From Lactifluus volemus (lineage: Eukaryota > Basidiomycota > Agaricomycetes > Russulales > Russulaceae), in the NCBI GenBank assembly GCA_022376515.1, contig WTXI01000010.1, forward strand, positions 930,001 to 994,000: DNA of 64,000 nucleotides, in the 5' to 3' direction. The position numbers and the translations under genes are program-made. Below the pieces are notes generated by a model, which saw only the letters and a list, made by a program, of their open reading frames with translations, had not been told where the DNA came from and did no database searches. This document shows positions 10,359 through 22,647 of the stretch, in pieces. Each line of letters starts with the position of its first letter. The first letter of the stretch is position 1.

Positions 10359-13300
10359 CTAATATAAAGGACTTGTTTGCAACTTCCTTCGACGGTGCAC
10401 GTCCTCGAGTGCCGCTAGGACGGCAGGTCTGGGCGCGCATTGATCGCGCCAAATCTGGCTTGCACGCCTTTTTACCCACAAATGAGAAATATCAACGCAA
10501 GAGTGTGACAAAGAAACGTACTTGATGCGTTGGAGAAAGACCACGCCTCGTGCAACGGACCGAAGAGTCTTTCGTCGCGGTTTATGTGATGGTCCAGGAA
10601 TCGGTGAAGTGATCCTTGCAATCATAGCAAGGACTTGTTCTTCGCTGGAGGTTGGCGGTGGTTGGCCCATCCGATATGAAGGTTATGGGACCGAACTCAC
10701 CTGCGCTCTCGCCGACTGAGAAGGATCAGTAAATATTGCTTTTGGTAGACCAGGTCCATTCGCAGTGTATTCTCCCGCGTGAACTTAGCCTTTAGGTAAT
10801 GTATATGGACAATAAGTCCTTTACACTCGTCTTTATGTCGTTCCCGGAGAGCTGAAAGCTGAGCTGAGCCGCTACATGGCGTCGCGCACAGGTCAGAAAG
10901 GTCCAAATGGAGAACTCGCTCCGACTCTCACCTAGCGCATACGTGTCTATTCCAGGTCTTCTTCTCGCCTTCAAGGAGATCAAGGCGCTGATGTAATATT
11001 CTGAGCTCCGCACCCGCCTGTTTCTGTTCTCGCAAGGCCTTGTCGAGTTTCGTTCTCGTCTCTTCGACGTCTTTGCGGGCTCGGGTTTTCTCTGCCTTGC
11101 GCTCCGTGTCGCGCCTCGAGTTATCCTCTTCTCGCCGTTTCCGCTCAGCGCGCAAGTCCCGGCCGAGGGTTTCTGCGCTACGCCGTACACGCGCAAGATC
11201 GGCCTCGAGTGCTGCCACCACGACGTCCTGCTCCCGTTCTCGAGCCTGGGCAGCAGCCGCTCGAATATGCGCAGCTTCTGTGGCTTGCAACGCGTCGGCT
11301 TGGTCGGCGAGCGCTTTTTTGAGCTCTTCGATCTCAAGCTTTTGAAAGTCAAGCGCGTGGCGTCGATCGTCGTGGGATATCTGAGACGCCCTTTGCTCTT
11401 CCCTAAGCTTATCCATTTGCTGCACGGAACCGCTCAGAACACTTGTCCTTTTGGATAATAAGTGGACGTCACGTACCTCCAAGGAATTTTTGAAGCGTTG
11501 CTGTAACTTCTTGTGTTCGGCTGCGAGAAGAGAACGCTCGTGTCTGAGATGTTCGATTGTCTCTGCGTTTTCTTCAGCCTTGGCTTCGAGTCGCCGCGCT
11601 TTCTGCTCCGCCGTAGCATTTACTATAAAACAATGACCGCGTTAGGAAGTATCCGTGTGAGGTTCACAACAATTACGCACCACGCAACTCGTCCTCCAAG
11701 ACGTTGTTATTGCGCTTGATACGTTGGAGCTGCAGTTTCACGTCCTCCATATCAGACTCGGTCCTCCTCAGCTGGAGTAAGACGTTCTCCTTCTCTCTCT
11801 CAGCACGAGTCTGCTCAACCGTAAGGTCTCGTAGACAGGCCCGCTCAGCTTTGAGGTCCTCCTCCAAATCCGCTATCGTCTGTTTCGCTTGGTCCAGCTC
11901 CTGCAAGTTCGAAGAGACCATGAGCAAAAAAAAAAGTATCCGAGAAACGAAAACAAATCCATACACCGAGAACGCCGTTTCTCGTCTTCTCCGACCTGCG
12001 TTCCGTTTTCTCGGCTCGCTCTTTGGCATCCCGTATCTGGTGATCGAGACGGTTCGCGGCGTCCTTGAGAACGGCGTTGTCGCCAAGTAGCTGCCGTTTT
12101 TCCTCCCGCCATTGCTTCTTCATCGAGTCGAGCTCCTTGTTGACGGCCTGCAGCTCAGCCTTGAGCGACTCGGAAGATTTGACAGGCGTCGACTCGGAAG
12201 CGTAGCTTAGAGTGGAAAAGTCGACCGTGCTGTTTTCCAACGGACGTTATCAGCTTGAGCATGAATTCCAAAATCGTAGAAATAAAACGTCATCTCCCAC
12301 CTTTCGTCTCCATCTGCAACACGGTTCAGGCTGCGCATGTCCGCCCTCTGGCGACAATGAGGACATTTGGCTTTCGCGAGACGGCACAGACGGCGTTCTT
12401 CGCGGCGGTTGAGTCGTGCAACGTCCTCCTCAAGCACGCCGGACCGTGCACGTTCGTCATTGAGGCGCATCTCGAGTTCTACGTTCCCAAATCCAGCATG
12501 TTCGAGCCGATCGAGCTTCTCGTCGATGCTCTCATTCGCGCGGCCGAGTTCCCTTTCCAGGCGTTGGATTTCCGCGATGTAAGGTGCCATTGAAGGGTCA
12601 GAGGGCGAGGAGTGCAGCCATGACATCTAGAAGAATTTTTACAAACCGAATTGTGAGTAGGCGAACGTCTGGGTTAATGAGTTAGATATTGCTACTTACG
12701 TCTCGCAATGGAGCCCCCGGGGTTTTGGGCGTCTTTAATGTCATGTTGAACAATTGACGGTGCATAGGCGATATACCGTTCGCGCTGCTGAACTTGCCCG
12801 GTGTGTTCCAACCTACCGTCTCGTGCTTGAGACTATCGAGGCGTTCCTGCAAGTCCTCCCGCTCCTTCTCCAATAGCTCGATCTTGGCATCACGCGCCCG
12901 GTCGAGTGCTTTGCGCGCAGGGGACTGAGCGAGCTCGCTATTCAAACGGTTGATCTCGCGGTGCGCGTCATCGAGTTCACGCTCCAACGCCTCGATCTGG
13001 TCCTCTGCCTCTTCGAGCTCGGTATTGCGTTCATCAGCACGGGACTTGTCGACGCGTTCGCGTTCGCGCTCGAGCGTCGCCACTCTACTCCGGAGCTCGG
13101 AAAGGGCTTCTCCATCCGAACACATCTTCTGTTCTGCGGCGTCTAGCGCATCTTCGAGCTGCTTCACGAGCTCGTCGTTGTGCTCAGCTTCTTGCCTGAG
13201 CTTAGCGACGGCACCGTCATCCCCGACGGCCTGGTCGTGAGCGTCTTGAATCTCTTGCTGCAAGCCTTCGATATGATCCATCGCCACGCCAGCATCCGTC

Positions 13301-15901
13301 TCGAGTTCCGTAATATAATCCTTGGCATCCTCCAGTTCGCGGTCGCGTTCTTGCAATCTGACCTCTTGTCCAGAAAGCTTGCGCTCGAGATCCTCTAGCG
13401 CGGTCTCCTTTGCTTCTAAATCACCTTGAAGTTTTCGAGAGCGCGATTTTTCATCCCGAAGACGCCCCTCTGCCTCGGCCACATCATCTTCGAGTCGCTC
13501 AACGTGAGATCGCAAGTCGTGCAGTTGGGCATTGCTCTTGACCAGCTTCTGGTTGGCTTCGTGAAGTTTGCCGCCAAGCTCGCTGCGATCTCCAAGCGTC
13601 TTCTCGGCGTTTTCTGCCCTCATCCGAGCAAACTCGGCTTCCTCCTCGACGCGCTTCAGCGCCTTCTCCAGCTCCTTGAGCAACCTATCCTTCTCGATGG
13701 AGTCGGCCGCGGCAGCCTCCGCCTTCTCGACTTTGGTCTCCAAGTCGCGGATGATGCCTTCGACGCCGCGCTCGACCTCGACCATGCGTTCGCGCCAACG
13801 TTCCTTGTCCCTCGACCGTTCGGCCTGCTCAGCATCGAGCGCCCCGATCGCCTCGTCTCGCTCTTGTTGACAATCGCGCAACTCCCCGCGCAGCGACTCA
13901 AGCTCTGCTTCCATTTCCAGCTTTTCCTCCATCCACCCTTCTCCGCCCGCGTCCTCCTTCACGTCTCCCAACGGCGAGCCAATGTCGCTCATACGCCGAC
14001 CGGCACTCGACCGTCGGCTACCTGCGCCGCCAGCGAACATCTGCTGTCGAACGAGCTCCATTTCCTCTTGCAAGGCCGCATTTTGCTCCGCAAGGCCCAT
14101 GTTCTCCTGACGCAGGATATCAACTTGACCCGCCAGGTTCTCGCTCTCTTCCTGTAGGCGTCGATTGAGGCCATGTAGGTACGTATTCAGCTTTCCGGCG
14201 TTGAAGCGGCCAATGCCGTGGCCCCCGACACCTAAACCCATGACATGGTCGAAGGAAGCGTTGGCACGTGGATGTGTGGTGAGATCATGCGAAGATGCGG
14301 TACTAATAAATGATGCTCCGCCTCCAGCGTCCTCAGACTCAGACGCTGAGGCAGTCCAGCCTCTTGAAAGAGGGTGAGAGAGCCGGCCCATCGTGCGCGT
14401 CCGCTGTCGCGGGGCGGGTGTGAAACTGGCGAAAGCCGCAGTGAGCGGCCTAACGGTGGCGACCGATGCCTGCGACTGTTCCTGGGTCGGTTGACCGAAT
14501 GAACCTGGCGAAGCAGAATCGCCCTCTTCCTCGTCAATTGAAGCTGAGAGTGAAGTGCGCTGAGGATGCGGTGTGGGGTGGGCGAACCGTGGACGTGCAG
14601 TGGAGTTGATAACATCAATGAGGAAGGAGCGACGTCTGGAAAATGGCGTGGTCAAGTCCTTGTTGGTCGAGACACTGTTATCAGGTACAACTGCTGGTGT
14701 CGAAGGGAGACCGGGTACGAGGAAGCGGGGTCGAGGGCGAGGCGGGAATGCAGGCGTTGGCGTGAACATGACAGAAGTTACGGGAGAGGATTGCGCCACC
14801 GAGAGCGTTGGTGGAGACTGCGATCCTGCACGACTAGACGAGACGTAGGATGGAGTAGCAGAAGGAAAATAAGGGTGGGCTGTCTGCTCTTCGGAAGAAA
14901 AGGTAGGATTTGGTTCATCCTCAAGCTCATCAGAATTGGTGACGCTTTCAACTGGTGTAGCTTCTTCAGCAGGGTGGTGCTCATCATGAAGCACCTGCTC
15001 CGAGTCTTTCTCCAAGTCTGGTGACTCAGAGACGTCGCTTGGAAGGGGTAAATCACTCAAAGACGGAGGCTCGCCATCATCTAAGCTCTCAGGAGGGATG
15101 ACTGAGAGCACACTGAGCGACGGAGCATTGTTCAGTTGCGCAGGTCCAGCCGACCTGCTAGAATGAGGAGTGGAATTAGAGGAAGATGATGACTGGGAAA
15201 GGGTCCGCGTGAGAGACGGGGTACGCATACGAGGGATAGGTTTTCGAAAAGACACGTTTCGCATCTTATCAAAGGGACTGGTCTATAGTTGATCGTTGAG
15301 TGACGGGGTTGGAGGAGAAAGATGAGGACTATATGCACACCTTGGGCTCCGACTTGAGGCTGACGGAATAGCTATACTTTGAGTGACCGTGTCCGGTCAT
15401 GTCCTCCAATGGATACGGAGACCCGGGAGGTTGCAATGCCTCTTCAAGCGACATGTCGTGTTCATGACCATCCTGAGCATCCTCCAAACCGACCTTGTTA
15501 GGTGGTGAGTACGATGCTATCGCACTGACATCATCAAAGCTGATCTCGGTCCGCTGGATAGATGTGTGTGGCGAGCGCTTCGATAAACTCCCTGCTGAGG
15601 ATGAGAATGCAGACCCAGAGCGACTGGCACGACTGGCGATGGACTGTGCAAAACGTGCGGTACTGGAGGTGGAGCCACTTGACTGCAGGCGAAAGGTTGT
15701 CTGGGCTGAGAGTGGCGCGGGAGTGGATTGCAAGGGAGAGGTGGGATTGAGATTGGATTGATGACTCTCCTCTGAGGTGGTAGTGACGTTGACATCGTTT
15801 GAGTCTTCGAAAGCTGGGACCTCGGGCAGAGAAGGCAGATCATTTTGCTCATCTGCCTCTATGCGGCGCCATATTCTTGACGGTGTTTCGAGCAGAGCCA
15901 T
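10359..15901 (-). CDS. pcp1: Pcp1/Spc110/pericentrin-like spindle pole body protein with PACT domain
   Basis: Large multi-exon gene on the minus strand, roughly 1,600 residues. Exon 1 is 15901-15341 and starts with TPSRIWRRIE. Exon 2 is 15282-12700 (861 codons) and opens with a Ser/Pro-rich segment, changing at about 14,200 to long heptad-repeat coiled coil that continues through exons between 12,626 and about 10,930. The C-terminus (10,900-10,360) carries the PACT signature: HKDECKGLIVHIHYLKAKF..RMDLVYQKQYLLIL, then RKTLRSVARGVVFLQRI and ASQIWRDQCAPRPAVLAALEDV. PACT anchors pericentrin, Pcp1 and PcpA to the centrosome or spindle pole body through calmodulin, and these proteins recruit the gamma-tubulin complex. 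I do not see a secure CM1 motif. Exon borders between 12.6 and 10.4 kb were not all resolved, so the span is firmer than the protein. The start lies 106 bp from a transposon insertion. Confidence 0.85.
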
Positions 15902-16007
15902 TATGCATCAAGCGAGGCAGCGACGCCAAAACGGGCCCGGCCAATACAACCGTCACTCACGTGATCGCGTTTAATCCCTCTGTTAAAGCACGTGCCAAGG
16001 TCGCGCT
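15902..16007. promoter_or_regulatory. Left half of an ancestral divergent promoter, ends in 8-bp TSD
   Basis: Sequence between the Pcp1 start codon (15,901, minus) and the transposon. The last eight bases (16000-16007, GTCGCGCT) are repeated at 22620-22627 just past the other end of the transposon. Removing the element and one TSD copy leaves about 126 bp between two divergent start codons. Confidence 0.75.
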
Positions 16008-16026
16008 AGGACCCCTGAAACTACAC
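16008..16026 (+). repeat. Left terminal inverted repeat of the P-like element
   Basis: AGGACCCCTGAAACTACAC; exact reverse complement of 22601-22619. The identity ends abruptly at base 20, marking a 19-bp TIR. Confidence 0.92.
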
Positions 16027-16040
16027 TGGACCGGCTGATC

Positions 16041-16196
16041 CAGGATTTGGATAAAATTTAGGTGATTTTTAAGAAATGCCTGAGGTCAATGCGGATAAAT
16101 ACTACTATTTTGGCTAAAATTTGCCCAAATGCATGGTCTGAAATTGCGGATAAAAATTAGGTCTGGTGACACAGGCCTGATGACTTTGCGGATAAA
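16041..16196. repeat. Subterminal GCGGATAAAAA-type repeats, left
   Basis: Several copies of a (G)CGGATAAAAA motif and a longer module (AAAATTTGCCCAAAT..AT) occur here and again at about 22,477-22,575 in the same orientation. Subterminal repeats of this sort serve as transposase-binding sites in P and hAT elements; that role is inferred. Confidence 0.6.
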
Positions 16197-16450
16197 AACC
16201 ACCAGTTCTGTTGAGGCATTGTGGCAAGGCACGTGCGGCAGAGAAGTGTGCTACACCTGGGCTGCGGAAATAGTGTGGACGGCCGGCATATGTTATCAAT
16301 GGGCATTTGTGTACTATTTGCATCCACATCGTATGCTAGTTGTACTATGTAACTAGTACTCGTAGGGCTAGGGTTGAATCAACAGAATCACTACATCTCA
16401 CCCAACCCAATCCAATCCAATCCAACGACTTGAACTGTTAATATCCTATT

Positions 16451-19400
16451 ATGCACAACTCAGACATTGAGGACAACGACCCTACACCATTTGTGCTCGA
16501 AGAATGGATAGGGAAGGGACGCCAGCTTCCAAACGCGATAGACACCCCCAGTGGTCTCGAAGAGCACTTCTCAATGCTCAGAGAAGTCCCCGATGACATC
16601 AAACACAAGTGCTACCCCAATACGGACCTCAGCATCGAATCATTTATCAAATATCAACTTCCAAAGCGTACCTATGCCCTCCCAGGGCTTGACGCATTGG
16701 GATGCTTCAACCAACGGGAGCCCAATGCTGATCTGGACATGCACACGACGCTTCCCCTTCCATCTCGCCAATTTGTTGAAAAGCTTGATACCCACTTCCG
16801 GCAGGCAACGCTCAATGATATGCACTCGGTGATAAACCCTGCATATCCAGGTTCCTACCTCCCACTCTGGTTAGGTCAATACTGGAAGGACATGTGGGAG
16901 ATACACGACTTACAGGAGACCTGGAAAAGGGGATTGACGTGGCTGGAAGACAAGATGCATGGAGGGGCATCAGAGACGGAATATGGCATTTACAAGGAGG
17001 CTCACAAACTCACCAACACTCTTCGATGGTCTGAAGTAACCAATATTGCTGGAGCACATGGCACGACAGATATATTTGCGCGCTACCTTTCTGACAACAC
17101 CTGGATGAGTTCAACGCAAATTGATATCATGTTTGCCCATATTTCGGACCGTATTGAACAAGACGAAACACTGGACTCACTAGTAACCGTGGAAACGCTT
17201 CGCCTTTGGACCGAGATTGAGAAGGCCAAAAATATTCAGTACTTCGATGGGCGTCCACCAACCTTCTTGCGCCGCCTCGAGAAGCGTATCCTAGATGGGG
17301 AAATCGATTATCTTGTATTCCCTGTGCACTGGGACGCACAGAAACATTGGTTGACATTCAAGCTGGATTTTCAGCTGAAAGAACTGTCTTACGGTGAGCG
17401 ACATATCCTAGCGGCAACGGTCACAGTAATACTCACCAAGCACCGACTCGGACAGGTGATTCTCTTGCACACAAATTAGGCCCCCCAACAGATGTTATCA
17501 GGAAATTGCAGTGGTGGTTGAGAAAAAGGATCAACGGTCCATTCAAGAGTGTTGGCGACAGACTTGATCATGGAAGGCAAGACGACACATCCAATTGCGG
17601 AATTGTTTGCGCAAACACAGCGGCATGCGACATCTTTGAAGACGATGACCTATGGACCACTGAAGCAAAGGCTCTTGAGAGGGGTCGGTGGTTTGTTGTG
17701 CTCGTTAAAAAGCATATAGACGATGTTAGTTTTTCAAGTTCTCCATGATGAAAGTTACAACTCACCGGATATTAGGTGAACAATGACCCAGATCGAAGAT
17801 CGTATGCCATTAATAGCATCACAGCCATAGATCCATCACGACGCACTGGCGTTTGTTCCATTGCGAATATCCTAAACCCACCTGACTCGGAGACGAATTT
17901 GCCAAAGCATGAAGGTGTCGCTCGGGCTAACAACGTTGCGGAAGAGGCTGACAGCGCTGACAAATCAACTTCAGCGGTGACGGTGGTTGTTACGCCGCCG
18001 CACTCTGGCACTAACACTGCCAGTGCGGTCGTACATCCTTTTGACGAAAATACACACCACGATGTCTTGTTATATCCTCTGTTGGCATCCGAGCAGGCTG
18101 AGGGAACAAAGAAGAGACGAGCACATCCCCAAGAATCAAACCGCGTAGACCAAAACCGAAAGAGGCCAAAAGTTACTCTTGTGGATGACGTATCTTCTCA
18201 GCGTACTGGTCGATCAAAATCAGCTATCTGGGAGCGCCTTCAGAACGAAAAGTACCAGAGTGGACAAGTACGTGCTGGAGACAACAGACTTGTGCGTTTC
18301 CGAGAAAAAATTCTGCGACTTGATAGGCTCGCGTGTATCCAGGACTCAAAACATGTCCGTCACTTCTTGTGTGGAAAATCGTTGGTTATGAAGTACCCGT
18401 TTAACACCAAGAACTTTGAGACACACATCTCAAATTGCAAGGGTACTCCGAAATCAGCAAAGCTTCCAGGCGGTGGAATGAAGCGTATCGACGCTTATTT
18501 TCATACAACTTCATCACGGTCTCTGCCAGCGGCACCGGCTCTACCTTGTCCTGGTCTTGATGCCTCTATGTATTCTATTGTCAGGGTGTACTTGGATCGA
18601 ACTGGAGCAGGGGGGGCGGTGCCCCATCTGTGACTAAAATCTCGCTCGAGCTCTATGGAAAGCGCTATGGCCAACTTTCGGACACACGCAAGAAGCATGT
18701 CAAAACTGCCCAATGCCATGAATGGACTTGGCGGAATGACCACAACGCTGACAAGGTATTCTCGACCAACTGCAGTAAAGTGGGGTCTATCTCAGCGCTG
18801 GGATCTGGAAGCAGCTCATCGCCAGGACCTTGCCCTGCCTGCTGCTCGGTGCTTGATAGCAAACCTTTTAGAAATGCGTGCAACGTCCCTCAACCTCCAG
18901 ATGAGAACTACAAATATGTCAATATGGTGTATCGTAACAAGAAGCTTGCTATGTTATTTGGCCGATGTTCTGGGCTGCGTAAAATCATTGAAAACGAAGT
19001 ACGTTACAGTCGCCTCCAGTTTGATCATGCCGCCGTGATGGCATAGCTAATTATCCATAACTAGACCATATCTCCTCTGCTGCAATATGTCCACGGGATA
19101 CTGTCACGCGAACATAAAGGCGATAATCTGTTCGCATCGATAATTGAAGCTGTGGCCCTCCGAAAAGACAAGGAAACCCGTGGAGTTGGGATGCAGAAGA
19201 TGCGCTATGCTCCAGATCTGATTGAGTTCTCGCACATTCTCTTTACACACAGTCCCAAGGCCTATGAAAGATTAAGGGACGTATTAACACTGCCCAACCC
19301 AAGGACACTTCGGTAAGCTCACTTGGGCCCTCTTGTATGCATTCGGACACTCATTTATGACTCGGAAATCAGTATGCAGCGTGCACGCCAACCACGGTTT

Positions 19401-22383
19401 CCTATTGGCATACAACCTCGAACATTCGAACTGGTTAAAGAGACCCTACAGCGACTTCAGTACGATGGTCCCATTGGCCTAAGTTGCGACGATACAAAGC
19501 TTCTGGCATCGTTTCGCCCGTACTATGATGAAGATCGCAAGGGCTACTTTCTTATGGGCCATATAGGCGAACCTTATCAGATTCTCAATCATGAAGACTT
19601 TCAGCTTGTGATACAAAATAAGGAGCTTCAGAAGGCAACAAAGGTATGATATCTGTTCATCTGACTATCTAAAAAGCTGATCATTCATTAGCTTCGCTTA
19701 TTTTGTCTTCAAATCCCCATACCAAAGATCCCGACCATCATTGTTGCCGCATTAGCAATCCCAGATAACCTTGAAGCGAATGATCTACTCAAATTTACAT
19801 GGGACATATTAACTGGTCTCCGTCGTTGCAACATCAGGGTCGCTTCTTATGCAACGGACGGCAGTAATGTCGAGCGCTCGGTTCAGGAGAAGCTTGAGGC
19901 ACATGCCGACCAAATCACGGAGACGCGATTCAGACATCCCGCAGATGATGGATCTATTCACGATGACATCGTTGTTCCCCTCCTGTGGTTTGGGGACCAG
20001 GCCATGGCGATTCTCCAAGACCCAAAGCATCTTCTTAAAACATGCCGCAATAACAGCTTTTCTGGTGCTCAAGTTCCGATCCTTCCCAATAACCCCATTC
20101 TCTTCTCCGACATTCGTGCAATGGCTTATAGTGATTCACCCCTCTATTTACGAGACGTTGAAAAGGTGGACCGTCAAGACGATAACGCCGCAACCCGACT
20201 CTTTAGTGGCGCAACACTAGAGTGGCTTTCGAAGAAGGGCCCGGACAAGAGGGGCCTTATTTGCTTCTTATTCGTTTGCGGTGAAATGATCGATGCATAT
20301 CAGAACCGCTTTCTCCCAATAGACGAGCGTGTTCAGATGATATTACGCGCGCATTTCTTCTTTGAGCTCTGGGAGGTGTTTATCGAAGTTGGTGGCTATG
20401 CTAAAAGGAAGCATTTCTTGTCGCCTCAGTGCATCAAGATCACAAAGGTGTTAATCCGTGGCTTCCTTCAACTTGTTATCATTTATCGTGATCACGAAGG
20501 AGGCCGTCCCTTACTCCCTTGGCTTTTGGGTACAGAGGCCGTCGAACACGTCTTTGGGATGTGTCGCCAAATTGTCAAGGATTTTACGATGCTCGATTTC
20601 CATCTCATGATACCTAAGCTTTTTATTAAGCTTCGGGAAGCCTTCCTTTCGTCCTTGTCACCCGATGGAAAAGCTCGGGCCAGTGGTTATTCTCACACTC
20701 ATACCGACACTCGTGGGATTGACCTTGTCGCGCTCTCCACCTATCCTACAAACAAGGACATTCAGGAACTTGCGAATCGTGCCTATAATGAAGCTCACTC
20801 TCTCTTCGTTTATCTTGGACTTACTGCAGAACAGCTATATTGCTCTACTGTGCCGTCACACCGCCCTACACATTTGCCATCTATTTCGAGCTGGTGGGAC
20901 CTCTCTGAGCCGGAAACGTCTGATGATGACTCGGGATCGGAATGCGGTTCATTGGAATCAAGTGATGACTATCAAGCGATGCTAGACAGACTTGAAGACT
21001 CTGACCTCTCTCTGAGACATGAGAATGAACTCATGGACTACAGGTTTGCAGCCGTTGCACTAAGTATCGATGACCAAACATCCATGTATGTTGTTGCGGT
21101 GACAATTTCGGTACTGGCCTGAATGGCATTGACTAATATCTGCCCTTTCAGATGTAATTTGCCAGAGCTCGATGGCGAAGCGATGACGGAAGCTTACTCA
21201 GATGATGCGGCTCATATTGCATCTGTTCTTCTGGCAGCTCATGGTGATCGCCTAGCAAATTCCCTCCCAGCAGTCAATGTATTGGAACCGGAAATCAATG
21301 TGTACTCATCTGCCTCAAAGATTGACATTTCCGAACTGTTTCACCTTCGTTATCAGCATCAGACCAAACAGGCCGAAACTGGAGTTCGCAAATTCGGAAA
21401 TTTGTGCAATTCCAAGTCCGAGTCAGCTCAGATGGACCAGCACAAAGCAAAGCCGCTTACTGAACGCCAGCAAATCCTTCGAAGATTTTCCGAGATTATC
21501 AAACAACAAAACGACCGAGGTATTGGGACGGGGTTGGAGAGAGCTGCACGCTGGAAAGCGACTGCGACAGGAAATTCCGCAAATGCAGCCATGGCAGCTA
21601 GTGCGGCATCGACAAAGGTCAGTCTGAGTCAAATGACCTTTTACGTTGCGTTGCCATGTTACTTCGCATTTTCTCACCAAATGTCGGGTTTTGTTTTTTT
21701 CTCAGGCCCTCACAAAACGAAAGCAAATATACCGCAACGTTGGACTGCCCGACATCATAGGGGACGCGCATGTCAATGCCCTAAATGTTTTACGTGCTGC
21801 TGATCCAAATTTCCCGCAAGCTGTGCCCCAGACTCGGATTGAGCATCGCCCGGCTACAGGAGGATATGGCTTTGCCATGTCGTCGCACAAAGGCCTTGGA
21901 CTTGTGCTATGCAAAGGTGTGTTTTGTTGCCATTGCCCGAGTCTGACATACTGACAACGCTCGTAATAAGTGCTTACTGTGTATTCAAAAGGGGGCGGAT
22001 CCCACGGCAAACACGGATACGTTGACAACGTTGGCACCATAACTGCGGCTTCAAACATTGTTATTCAAGTCTTTCAGTATCATTTCGGCTCCCATTTCTA
22101 TGACAAACCGCATATGAATCATCCATTCCCTCAGCTTTACTGCTTCGACATTATTCCTTCCACTCTGTTCCTTTGTGCTCTACAGAGTCCACCTGTCATA
22201 CCAGATGACCGACAGCCAGGCATTGAGGTTTCCCCACAGGACATCGCTCTCTTCAAAACGCTCAGGAAACAGCAAAAAGACATTGAGAAGGCGATCAAGG
22301 TATTCAACAAGCGGAAGGGCTCTTCTGCAGCCCAGGCAGGCCCAGCAAACTGTGACTCGGAGGAAGAGAATGAGGACGCGTAG
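16451..22383 (+). CDS. Transposon protein: Ulp1-like C48 cysteine protease joined to P-like transposase (nine exons; one G-run frameshift)
   Basis: Exons 16451-17393, 17456-17724, 17776-18998, 19065-19312, 19373-19643, 19692-21085, 21152-21617, 21706-21916 and 21971-22383. The sum is 5,438 nt; one extra base is needed at a seven-G run at about 18,607-18,613, giving 1,812 codons. The N-terminal region (residues about 280-370) has the Ulp1 layout: His299 in KHWLTFKLDF, Asp316 in SYGDS, Gln356 and Cys362 in DDTSNCGIV. A Cys/His cluster at about residues 590-620 (HFLCGKS...HISNCK) may bind DNA. The transposase half shows candidate acidic residues in SCDDTK (about 934), YATDGSN (about 1041) and TEAVEHVF, plus DPKHLLKTCRNN. 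The C-terminus is acidic. All introns are 48-89 nt and in phase, so apart from the G run the gene looks intact. Whether protease and transposase are one polypeptide is inferred from frame continuity across exons 2-3. Confidence 0.78.
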
Positions 22384-22476
22384 TTAATTGGACTCAGATG
22401 TACTAATGATGCACTATATCAACTCGTACGCATACTTTGTCCCAAAATAGATATATATATGATGCCTGATCCGTAG

Positions 22477-22575
22477 TGCGGATAAAAATTGGTGTCTGGC
22501 CCAGTCTAGGTGAGGATTGATCCCAAAACCGGATAAAATTTGCCCAAATTCATGCGGATAAAAATCGCAAAAATA
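22477..22575. repeat. Subterminal GCGGATAAAAA-type repeats, right
   Basis: Contains GCGGATAAAAATT, CCGGATAAAATTTGCCCAAAT and GCGGATAAAAATC, matching modules near the left end (16,041-16,196) as direct rather than inverted copies. Confidence 0.6.
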
Positions 22576-22600
22576 TGGTCATTTTAGATCAGGCCTCCTG

Positions 22601-22619
22601 GTGTAGTTTCAGGGGTCCT
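22601..22619 (-). repeat. Right terminal inverted repeat of the P-like element
   Basis: Exact inverted copy of 16008-16026. Its outer end lies 28 bp from the ATG of the RING gene at 22648. Confidence 0.92.
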
Positions 22620-22647
22620 GTCGCGCTCGAGGTCTGACAACACTACC
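22620..22647. promoter_or_regulatory. TSD copy plus remaining 20 bp upstream of the RING gene
   Basis: 22620-22627 is the second GTCGCGCT target duplication. Only 20 bp of original sequence separate it from the ATG at 22648, so the RING gene's promoter and most of its 5' UTR must now come from transposon DNA. Confidence 0.75.

Larger units (their letters stand above)
16008..22619 (+). mobile_element. Complete 6.6-kb DNA transposon, P-element-like, with Ulp1 protease
   Basis: Bounded by perfect 19-bp inverted repeats (AGGACCCCTGAAACTACAC at 16008-16026, its complement at 22601-22619) and an 8-bp direct target duplication (GTCGCGCT at 16000-16007 and 22620-22627). It carries one gene (16451-22383) with an Ulp1/C48 protease region and a transposase whose motif order resembles P element/THAP9: SPKAYERLRDVLTLPNPRTLR, then SCDDTK, YATDGSN, DPKHLLKTCRNN and GTEAVEHVFGMCRQ. 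Eight-bp duplications are usual for P, hAT and KDZ elements. TIR, TSD and coding content agree, so the ends are secure; the superfamily call rests on motif resemblance and should be confirmed. Confidence 0.9.

Noticed and set aside
16451..22383. Assigning the Ulp1-bearing transposon to the KDZ (Kyakuja-Dileera-Zisupton) group
   Set aside because: KDZ elements share 8-bp duplications and Ulp1 partners, but the transposase motifs here (LPNPRTLR, DPKHLLKTCRNN, EAVEHVFG) match the P/THAP9 order instead, and the KDZ CxC clusters are not seen. Left open for structural testing.
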